From the NCBI GenBank assembly GCA_016292545.1, contig JAEDIG010000041.1:1-18154 (forward strand): a stretch of DNA of 18,154 bases. The letters run 5' to 3'. The DNA is from Bacteroidaceae bacterium (GTDB lineage: Bacteria; Bacteroidota; Bacteroidia; Bacteroidales; Bacteroidaceae). The translations under genes and the position numbers were made by a program. Below the pieces are notes generated by a model. The model saw nothing but the letters and a program-made list of their open reading frames with translations, was not told the origin of the DNA and made no database searches. Of this stretch, positions 6,386 through 12,940 are shown piece by piece. Every line of letters starts with the position of its first letter. The first letter of the stretch is position 1.

Positions 6386-7593
6386 AATTGTTTCAGGTAT
6401 TCGTAGCCGAAATGACAGCGCAGGCAGTCATAGCGGTCACAGTATTCGCGTTTCAGTTGGATGAGTGCCTGGCTGTGGGCGGCAGAGGTGGCCTGCAGTC
6501 CGCAGCCGCGCCATTGGCGGATGATGTAGTTGTCCTCGGCGGGGAGCTCCTCCAGGAGGCTTATGGCGCGGTCGGTCAGCGCCTCGTTGTCCTGCGCCTG
6601 CCCGTAGGCATAAAGGAGCGGTGCCACGGTGTTGATGGCAATCAGCCGGATGGCCGGGACCGACAGCTTCACGCCTTCGAGGCATCGCTGCAGGGAGGCC
6701 GTGCCCGATGTTTCGAGGATGGCATGCAGCTGTGCGCCTCCGTGGTGGAAGATGGAGGCCAGCTGCAGGATGCGCACGTGGGGGAAATTGTAGGGGCGTG
6801 TGCGCAGATAGCGCCACATGAGGGGTGGGGGAGCGGGCAGCGAGAACTTGTGGGCCAGATAGGCATATTCGTCCTTGGCCTTCTGCGGGTCGCAGCCATC
6901 GTGGGGCCCCAGTTTGTCAATCAGTCCGGCCGTGCCCAGAAAGAGGGCCTGCACCTGGAAGAGATTGTCGCGGTGCTTGGCAGCCGCTGCCAGCGGCACA
7001 TGGGTGGCCCATTGTTCAAACAGGTCGCCGTTGATGCCAAAACCGAAGTTGCGTGCCAGCGTCACGAAGGCAGCCTTTTCCCAGTCGCCACGGCTTTCTG
7101 CCAGCCGCCTGCGGATGCGCGTGCTCCTGTCGGTGAGCCGTTCGGCCAGCAGCTGATCCATCCAGCTGTGTACCTTCAGGGCGGGAAGGGAGGCCACGAT
7201 GCGGTGGCAGCGCGGGTAGTCGTCGGTTTCGTGGAGCTCCTGATAGTGGGCAATCATGCGCGATGGAAAGCTGATTTGCAGGGTGGGCAGCGTCTTCCCG
7301 TCGTGGGTCACGGCCTGTGCGTCGGCCGTTTGCACCACGTGGAGCACCACATTGTCGTAGCGTGCGTCCTCATGGTGTCCATGGCGGAACCAGTCGGAGG
7401 CACGCACATGGATTTCCACATAGCCCGCCCACACCGTTTGCCCGATTCTTATTTTGGCGTTGAAGAAATCGGGCCCCTGGTTGTGGTTGGCCTGTCCCGG
7501 GTCGATGATTTCCACGCTTTCTCCCTCGGTGGTATGGAGAGGTTTAAGCGGAAGAATCTTGTGCTTCCATGCAAATTGGAGTAGCTTTTCCAT
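6382..7593 (-). CDS. DUF2851 family protein
   Basis: This 403-residue protein has no signal peptide or membrane segment. It matches from memory the Bacteroidetes DUF2851 family, whose function is unknown. The conserved-looking N-terminal block has GPDFFNAKIRI (40-50), then GYVEIH (57-62), SDW (66-68), and HGHHED (71-76) followed by NVVLHVV (81-87). Many acidic and His residues there could be metal ligands. The C-terminus has Cys385, Cys390 and Cys393 in YCDRYDCLRCHFG. The middle is mainly helical. It is the first gene of the operon with the thioesterase and dprA and is divergent from dapB (92-nt gap). A PD-(D/E)XK-like nuclease fold is an inference only: E60-x-H62 sits where E-x-K would be. 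Confidence 0.85.
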   Translation of the reverse strand: MEKLLQFAWKHKILPLKPLHTTEGESVEIIDPGQANHNQGPDFFNAKIRIGQTVWAGYVEIHVRASDWFRHGHHEDARYDNVVLHVVQTADAQAVTHDGKTLPTLQISFPSRMIAHYQELHETDDYPRCHRIVASLPALKVHSWMDQLLAERLTDRSTRIRRRLAESRGDWEKAAFVTLARNFGFGINGDLFEQWATHVPLAAAAKHRDNLFQVQALFLGTAGLIDKLGPHDGCDPQKAKDEYAYLAHKFSLPAPPPLMWRYLRTRPYNFPHVRILQLASIFHHGGAQLHAILETSGTASLQRCLEGVKLSVPAIRLIAINTVAPLLYAYGQAQDNEALTDRAISLLEELPAEDNYIIRQWRGCGLQATSAAHSQALIQLKREYCDRYDCLRCHFGYEYLKQL

Positions 7594-7626
7594 GCTTTTG
7601 GAGAGTGATTACGTTAAATTTTGAAA

Positions 7627-7634
7627 CAAAAATA
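7627..7634 (-). promoter_or_regulatory. -7 promoter element for the DUF2851-thioesterase-dprA operon
   Basis: On the minus strand TATTTTTG matches TAnnTTTG exactly, 33 nt before the DUF2851 start at 7593. No clear TTTG was found at the -33 position, so this rests on one box and its placement in the divergent gap. Confidence 0.45.
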
Positions 7635-7656
7635 GTGAATTTCAACCTAAAAGCAG

Positions 7657-7664
7657 TATATTTG
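7657..7664 (+). promoter_or_regulatory. -7 promoter element for dapB
   Basis: TATATTTG matches TAnnTTTG exactly and ends 21 nt before the dapB ATG at 7686, leaving a leader of about 15 nt. A canonical -33 TTTG is not evident at 19-21 bp; the nearest TTTG (7620-7623) is too far. The two divergent -7 boxes lie 22 bp apart, so the promoters overlap. Confidence 0.5.
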
Positions 7665-7685
7665 CGGCGAAAATTCAAAAAACAG

Positions 7686-8441
7686 ATGAAAATAGCATTG
7701 ATTGGATATGGCAAGATGGGCCATATGATAGAAGAAATTGCAAAAAAGCGTGGTCACGAGATTGTTTCTGTCATTGACATTGACAACCGTGAGGATTTTG
7801 ATTCGCCGGCCTTCTGCAGTGCGGATGTAGCCATAGAGTTTACGGCTCCCCATGTGGCCTACGAAAACTATTTGCGTGCCTTTGCCCACCATGTGAAGGT
7901 GGTGAGCGGTTCCACGGGCTGGCTCAAGGAGCACGGCGAGGACGTGAAGCGCATGTGTGAGGAGCAGGGACAGACACTGTTCTGGAGTTCCAACTTCAGC
8001 CTGGGCGTCACCGTGTTCCGTGCGGTGAACCGCTATCTGGCCCGCATCATGAACCAATTCCCTTCCTATAGCCCCTCTATGGAGGAGGTGCACCATGTCC
8101 ACAAGCTCGACCATCCCAGTGGCACGGCCATTACCCTGGCCGAGGAACTGATTGCCCAGACGGACAGGCTGGACGGATGGCAGACGGGGCGGCTGGTGCA
8201 GCCCGACGGCAGTGTGGAGCAGGCTTCGGAGCCGGCTGCCGGCAAGCTTACGATTGACAGTGTGCGCCGGGGCGAGGTGCCGGGCATACACAGCATCACC
8301 TGGGACAGCGAGGCCGACTCCATCACCATCACCCACGATGCCCACAGCCGCCAGGGGTTTGCGTTGGGAGCCGTGTTGGCAGCGGAATATACGGCCAGCC
8401 ACAGCGGACTGCTCACAATGGACGACCTGTTCCGGTTCTGA
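7686..8441 (+). CDS. dapB: 4-hydroxy-tetrahydrodipicolinate reductase
   Basis: This 251-residue cytoplasmic enzyme reduces 4-hydroxy-tetrahydrodipicolinate with NAD(P)H, a step towards diaminopimelate and lysine for peptidoglycan and protein. The nucleotide-binding loop is GYGKMG (7-12). The substrate and catalytic block is HHVHKLDHPSGTA (136-148), where H136 and K140 align with E. coli H159 and K163. SGSTGW and SSNFSLGV also match the family. It is about 20 residues shorter than the E. coli protein, as is usual in Bacteroidetes. The frame is open upstream to 7569, but the -7 box at 7657-7664 and the start of the Rossmann strand fix the ATG at 7686. lepB follows after 65 nt. Confidence 0.96.
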   Translation: MKIALIGYGKMGHMIEEIAKKRGHEIVSVIDIDNREDFDSPAFCSADVAIEFTAPHVAYENYLRAFAHHVKVVSGSTGWLKEHGEDVKRMCEEQGQTLFWSSNFSLGVTVFRAVNRYLARIMNQFPSYSPSMEEVHHVHKLDHPSGTAITLAEELIAQTDRLDGWQTGRLVQPDGSVEQASEPAAGKLTIDSVRRGEVPGIHSITWDSEADSITITHDAHSRQGFALGAVLAAEYTASHSGLLTMDDLFRF

Positions 8442-8506
8442 CACCTCCATCACGATTCTATAACCCTTTATACAAATTTATATATTCAGGAGCGATTCTC
8501 GTCTAA

Positions 8507-9946
8507 ATGAAAAAGAAAAAACAGTCCATAACCAAGGCCGATTGGGCCAAGGCCGTGATTTACACCCTGCTCTATATTGCCTTCCTCGCATGGATTGGCA
8601 GTTGGTGGGGACTGATTGTCGTACCCTTCCTCGTGGATGCCTACACCACCCGCTGGGTGCCCTGGACATGGTGGAAGGACCTGGAGAACCCCATTGCCCG
8701 CATGGTGATGAGTTGGGTGGATGCCATTGTCTTCTCGCTGGTGGCCGTGTATTTCTTCAACATCTATTTCTTCCAGAACTACACCATCCCCAGCAGTTCG
8801 CTTGAAAAGAGCCTGCTGGTGGGCGACTATCTGTTTGTGAGCAAGATGAGCTATGGCCCTCGTGTGCCCCAGACACCCCTCCATGCTCCCCTGTGCCAGC
8901 ACACCCTCCCGTGGGGCGGCAAGAGCTATATCGAATGGCCGCAGTGGGACTACAAGCGTGTGACGCCCCGTCCTGTGGGGCAGAACGACATTGTGGTGTT
9001 CAACTATCCTGCCGGTGACACCATCGTCACCTCTCCGGCCTATCAGGCAGCCGACTATTATATGATGTGCTATGTGTTCGGCCGTCAGCTGATGCAGCAG
9101 AACGGCACCCCTGTCGGCATGGACAACCTCCCGCCCCTGGAGCGCTACCGCACCTTTCAGCAGATGTATGAGCTGGGCCGCCAGTACATCGCATTCTCCA
9201 GTTCCGAGTTCGGCAGGGTGGACCATCGCCCGGTGGACCGCAGGGAGAACTATGTGAAGCGGTGTGTGGGGCTGCCCGGGCAGACACTTCAGATTAAGGA
9301 CCGCATCATCTATATCGACGGAAAGGCACAGAAGGAGCCCGACAATGTGCAGTATAACTACAGGGTGGAGCTCAACGGCAACCTGCCCGACGAGCTGGTC
9401 TACGAACTGGGCATCAGCCAGGACGACCTGCAGGAGCTCTACCAGACGGGAATCTGCCCCCTCACAGCCAAGGCCAGGCAGGCGTTGCTGGCACGCACCG
9501 ATCTGGTGGCCTCGGTTGAGGATGTGGATTATCAGGAAACAGAGAGCCTCTATCCCCTCAACGGCCACACGGGATGGACACAGGACAACTATGGCCCCAT
9601 CCTCATTCCCAAAAAGGGGATGTCTGTTCCGCTTTCGCTGGAGAATCTGCCCATTTATGAACGTCCCATCAGTGTGTATGAAGGCAACAGCGTGGAGGTG
9701 ACCGATGCCGGCGACATCCTGATCAATGGAGAAAAGGCCGACAGCTACACCTTCCGCATGGATTACTATTGGATGATGGGCGACAACCGCCACAACAGTG
9801 CCGACTCGCGCTTCTGGGGCTTCGTGCCCGAGGACCATGTAGTAGGCAAGCCCATCATGATATGGCTGAGCACCGACAAGGACCGCGGCGGATTGCGCCA
9901 CATCCGGTGGAACCGCCTGTTCTCGCTGGTCGACAACATCAGGTAG
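8507..9946 (+). CDS. lepB: signal peptidase I (LepB)
   Basis: This 479-residue inner-membrane serine protease should cleave Sec and Tat signal peptides on the periplasmic side. After a lysine-rich start, hydrophobic segments span about 17-45 and 68-90. The catalytic serine is S98 in IPSSSLEKS; the usual Ser-Met is Ser-Leu here, a variation I associate with Bacteroidetes LepB. The catalytic Lys is K251 in NYVKRCVGLPG. Box E is GDNRHNSADSRFWGFVPE near residues 427-444. The family core is interrupted by inserts that make it longer than E. coli LepB (324). AGGAG at 8488-8492 lies 14 nt before the ATG, too far for a normal Shine-Dalgarno. It is followed after 18 nt by a degenerate paralogue. Confidence 0.95.
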   Translation: MKKKKQSITKADWAKAVIYTLLYIAFLAWIGSWWGLIVVPFLVDAYTTRWVPWTWWKDLENPIARMVMSWVDAIVFSLVAVYFFNIYFFQNYTIPSSSLEKSLLVGDYLFVSKMSYGPRVPQTPLHAPLCQHTLPWGGKSYIEWPQWDYKRVTPRPVGQNDIVVFNYPAGDTIVTSPAYQAADYYMMCYVFGRQLMQQNGTPVGMDNLPPLERYRTFQQMYELGRQYIAFSSSEFGRVDHRPVDRRENYVKRCVGLPGQTLQIKDRIIYIDGKAQKEPDNVQYNYRVELNGNLPDELVYELGISQDDLQELYQTGICPLTAKARQALLARTDLVASVEDVDYQETESLYPLNGHTGWTQDNYGPILIPKKGMSVPLSLENLPIYERPISVYEGNSVEVTDAGDILINGEKADSYTFRMDYYWMMGDNRHNSADSRFWGFVPEDHVVGKPIMIWLSTDKDRGGLRHIRWNRLFSLVDNIR

Positions 9947-9964
9947 AAACCTCTTTCGGCTACT

Positions 9965-10672
9965 ATGGGGAGAACAGTCAGGATTGTGCTGTGGACCGTT
10001 GGCGTTTGTGCCGTTGTGGCTTTGTGCCGCATGTGCTGGGCAACGCTTGTGGAGGTGCCGCACAGCAACATGCAGCCTTCTTTCCTGGCAGGCGACCGCC
10101 TGCTGGTGGACCGTTGGCGGTGTGGCCTTCGTGCCCCTTTCATGGCTTTCCATGGCTATCGCAGGTGGGGACGCCAGCGTCCGGCCAAGGGCGACTGGGT
10201 GGTGTTCAACATGCCTGTGGAGGGCAATCGTCCCGACACGTCCGCTTTGTGTGTGGGGCGGGTGATGGGATGTCCTGGCGATACGGTATGGATGGGCGCG
10301 CGTGGCCGTGTGAGCAGCCACCGCAGCTATGCCGGGGGCTGCATCTGGCCGGTGGCCGTGCCTGCCGCACGTTCCTATGTGCAGCTATGCCGCTGGAATG
10401 CCGGCATCTACCACCAGACCATCCGGATGCACGAGCCCGACTCGGTGGCACACATCCAGGCCGATGCCTCTCCCTATTTCCGCTTCGGGCGCAATTATTA
10501 TTGGGTGGAGTCGGGCAGCGACACATCCTTTTTCGATTCCCGCGTCTTTGGCTTCGTGCCGGAGGAGTGTCTGGTGGGCAGTGTGGTGCGCGTGGCCTTC
10601 TCCCTCCATCCCGACCTTCCGCTCCACAGGGCCTGGAGGCGCAACCGTTTTTTTCTTTCGCCCTATGAATGA
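9965..10672 (+). CDS. LepB-like S26 paralogue lacking the catalytic Ser and Lys
   Basis: This 235-residue protein has one N-terminal hydrophobic segment (7-29) and the S26 fold landmarks: PHSNMQPSFLAGDRLLVDRW (32-51), KGDWVVFN (75-82), VGRVMGCPGDTV (97-108) and DSRVFGFVPEE near 189-199. Aligned to the E. coli motifs, the catalytic Ser is replaced by Asn35 and the catalytic Lys by Gly98. GDN of box E is also lost. The frame is intact and the fold motifs are kept, so it is probably expressed as a non-catalytic partner or chaperone of LepB rather than being a decayed gene. Ser34, one residue off, is the only possible alternative nucleophile. It is very Arg/Cys-rich. Its stop overlaps the wbqC start by 8 nt. 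Confidence 0.85.
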   Translation: MGRTVRIVLWTVGVCAVVALCRMCWATLVEVPHSNMQPSFLAGDRLLVDRWRCGLRAPFMAFHGYRRWGRQRPAKGDWVVFNMPVEGNRPDTSALCVGRVMGCPGDTVWMGARGRVSSHRSYAGGCIWPVAVPAARSYVQLCRWNAGIYHQTIRMHEPDSVAHIQADASPYFRFGRNYYWVESGSDTSFFDSRVFGFVPEECLVGSVVRVAFSLHPDLPLHRAWRRNRFFLSPYE

Positions 10673-11237
10673 GGAATTGTTGTTGCCCACCGCCTATCTG
10701 GCCCCTGTGGCCTATTATGCCGCACTCTATCGCGCGGGGGAGGGGTGCATAGAGGTGTGTGAACATTATGTGAAGCAGACGCTCCGCAACCGTTGCATGA
10801 TTGCAGGCCCCGATGGTGCGTTCCCGCTTTCCATTCCGGTGGTGAAGCCCGACGCGCCCGACATGCCCATCCGGCAGGTGCGCATCAGCGACCACGGCAA
10901 CTGGCGTCATCTGCATTGGCGTGCCTTGCAGAGCGCATACGGGCGTACGCCTTTCTTTGAATTCTATGAAGACGATTTCCGCCCGTTCTTCCAGCCCGAC
11001 TGGGAATATCTCACCGATTTCAACCGCCAGCTTCTGCAAACAGTGTGTGGCCTCATTGGCTTCCAGCCCAGGATTGCCGATACCACAACATTCCGGCGTG
11101 TGCCCGAATGCCCGCTTCCTTTGTGCCCCCAGCGGCCCTATTACCAGGTGTTTGCCCAGCGCCACGGCTTTCTTCCGGGACTGAGCATCGTGGATTTGTT
11201 GTTCAATATGGGGCCCGAATCCATCCTGTTCCTATGA
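10665..11237 (+). CDS. WbqC family protein
   Basis: This 190-residue protein matches the WbqC-like family, named after a gene in O-antigen clusters; the biochemical role is not settled. Family landmarks are LLPTAYLAPVAYYAAL near the start, CEHYVKQTLRNRCMIAGPDG (residues 26-45) and the later run HWRALQSAYGRTPFFEFY. There is no signal peptide or membrane segment. The frame is open upstream to 10329, but homology begins at MNEELLLPT, so the ATG at 10665 is chosen, giving an 8-nt overlap with the LepB paralogue. Its stop shares ATGA with the next gene. The tight packing suggests translation coupled to its neighbours. Confidence 0.85.
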   Translation: MNEELLLPTAYLAPVAYYAALYRAGEGCIEVCEHYVKQTLRNRCMIAGPDGAFPLSIPVVKPDAPDMPIRQVRISDHGNWRHLHWRALQSAYGRTPFFEFYEDDFRPFFQPDWEYLTDFNRQLLQTVCGLIGFQPRIADTTTFRRVPECPLPLCPQRPYYQVFAQRHGFLPGLSIVDLLFNMGPESILFL

Positions 11238-12865
11238 GCATGATCCATCCCCTCCCTTCATCGGTGGCGGGCGTGGCCTCTCCCCCCTGTTTCACCTATC
11301 CTTTTTGCTATCAGCCCCATCCGCTGTGTGTGGCTGCGGCCATGCAGGTGCGCACCTATCTGCGCAGCCGGCCGCAATGGCGTGGCGAACTGGAATTGGG
11401 GAAGATGATGGGTGTGCTGGTGGTGGAGCAGGAGGGAAGGCGCGGCTTCCTGGCGGCTTTTTCCGGCACGTTGGCCGGCACATCTGTCCATTCTTATTTC
11501 GTGCCGCCCGTCTATGATACAATGGCTCCGGAGGGCCATTTTGCCGCAGAACAGGCCTGCATATCGGGCATCAATGCCAGGATTGACTACCTTCGGGGGC
11601 AGCGGGTGAACCTGGATGCTCTCAGGCAGCAGGCGGATGAGGCTGTGGGGGCGGCCCGCGAACGGATGGAAACGGCGCGTGCAGAACGCCATCGGCTGCG
11701 CGCCACGCTGGATGCAGGTGCCCTGGAGGCACGCCATGACGAGATGGTGCGTCAAAGCCAGTTCCTGAAAGCCGAGCTTCGCAGGGTGAGGCAGCATTGG
11801 CAGCAGGTGCTGGCCCAGGCCGAAGCCCCCAACCGCCAGCTGGACCAGCAGATAGCTGTGCTTGAGGCAGAGCGCAGACAGCGCAGCAACGCGCTTCAGG
11901 ACTGGCTGTTCCGCCAATATGTGTTTCTCAATGCCTGTGGCGGGCAGCGTACCCTCTTGCAGGTGTTCGGTTCCGTGCGTCCCCCTGGCGGTGCAGGCGA
12001 TTGCTGTGCGCCCAAGCTGTTGCAGGCATGCTACCGGATGGGATGCAGGCCTGTGTGCATGGCGGAGTTCTGGGTGGGCCGTCCACCCGTGGGTGAGGTG
12101 CGTGTGGAAGGTCATTTCTATCCGGCCTGCCATTCCAAGTGCCGTCCCATCCTGCAGTTCATGCTTCAGGGGCTTCCTGTCGACCCCAATCCCCTTCTGG
12201 CGGACAGCCCCGGACTTCCTGGGCAGCTGCGCGAGGTGTATCGTGGCGATGATTTCGTGGTGGTGAGCAAGCCTTCGGGATTGCTCTCTGTGCCTGGGAA
12301 GGATGGCCTGCCGTCGGTCTACAGCCTGATGCGGGACCGCTATCCGCAGGCCCAAGGCCCCATGATGGTCCATCGGCTCGACATGGACACAAGTGGCTTG
12401 CTGGTGGTGGCGCTCACTGTGGATGCCTACCATCGTCTGCAACGCCTTTTTGAGATGCGGCTGGTCAGGAAAACATATCTGGCCCTGCTGGAGCGTCCCA
12501 TGCCTGTGGGGCGTCGGGGCACCATCGACCTGCCTTTGGCACTTGATCCCGACCACCGTCCCTGCCGACGGGTGGACGAGGTGCATGGCAAGGCGGCCCT
12601 CACCCAATACCGCGTGGTGGCCAACATCGAGGGGCATGCTTTGGTGGAGCTCACACCTCATACGGGTCGCACTCATCAGCTGCGTGTGCATTGTGCCCAC
12701 CATCGCGGGCTTGGCAACCCCATCGTGGGTGACCGTCTGTATGGTGCGCCTCAGGCGCGTCTGATGCTTCATGCCGCACGCCTGGCCTTCGACAGCTATG
12801 TGTTTGAGGATGATTTACAGGGTTTCCTGATGAAAAATGGGGATAAATTTGCATGGTTAGGATAA
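11234..12865 (+). CDS. RluA-family RNA pseudouridine synthase with long N-terminal extension
   Basis: This 543-residue protein should convert specific uridines in tRNA or rRNA to pseudouridine. The catalytic domain covers about 330-530, with VHRLDMDTSGLLVVA holding the catalytic Asp383 and LTPHTGRTHQLRVH near residue 476. Ordinary RluA proteins are 220-330 residues. Here about 330 precede the core: a domain with FTYPFCYQPHPLC and IGKMMGVLVVEQ-like text (seen as LGKMMGVLVV), a Glu/Arg/Gln-rich coiled coil at about 128-220, and a Cys-containing segment with GDCCAPKLL (255-263) and YPACHSKC (296-303). The architecture recurs in Bacteroidetes. The ATG at 11234 overlaps the wbqC stop by 4 nt. The frame runs open upstream to 11045 but that is inside wbqC. 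Confidence 0.9.
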   Translation: MSMIHPLPSSVAGVASPPCFTYPFCYQPHPLCVAAAMQVRTYLRSRPQWRGELELGKMMGVLVVEQEGRRGFLAAFSGTLAGTSVHSYFVPPVYDTMAPEGHFAAEQACISGINARIDYLRGQRVNLDALRQQADEAVGAARERMETARAERHRLRATLDAGALEARHDEMVRQSQFLKAELRRVRQHWQQVLAQAEAPNRQLDQQIAVLEAERRQRSNALQDWLFRQYVFLNACGGQRTLLQVFGSVRPPGGAGDCCAPKLLQACYRMGCRPVCMAEFWVGRPPVGEVRVEGHFYPACHSKCRPILQFMLQGLPVDPNPLLADSPGLPGQLREVYRGDDFVVVSKPSGLLSVPGKDGLPSVYSLMRDRYPQAQGPMMVHRLDMDTSGLLVVALTVDAYHRLQRLFEMRLVRKTYLALLERPMPVGRRGTIDLPLALDPDHRPCRRVDEVHGKAALTQYRVVANIEGHALVELTPHTGRTHQLRVHCAHHRGLGNPIVGDRLYGAPQARLMLHAARLAFDSYVFEDDLQGFLMKNGDKFAWLG

Positions 12866-12880
12866 ATTTGCTTATCTTTG
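12841..12880 (+). promoter_or_regulatory. promoter of the GH2 gene with 12-bp direct repeat
   Basis: -33 TTTG (12848-12851) and -7 TATCTTTG (12873-12880) are separated by 21 bp, a full match to the Bacteroidetes consensus. The -33 box lies within the last codons of the pseudouridine synthase gene. The 12-mer GGATAAATTTGC occurs twice, at 12841-12852 and 12860-12871. The first copy covers the -33 box and the second fills the spacer, so a protein bound to both would control this promoter. Confidence 0.75.
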
Positions 12881-12940
12881 TACCCAATAGTCACCCAAAT
12901 ACGAACAAAATGCACATCGAAAACACCAAAAACCAATAAT

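Noticed and set aside
9965..10672. LepB paralogue as a pseudogene
   Set aside because: The frame is uninterrupted, the fold motifs are kept and both flanking genes are tightly spaced, so a maintained non-catalytic protein is more likely.
11045..11233. Earlier start for the pseudouridine synthase inside wbqC, and for wbqC at 10329 inside the LepB paralogue
   Set aside because: The extensions would overlap conserved parts of real upstream genes; family similarity starts at the chosen ATGs, which form typical short overlaps.
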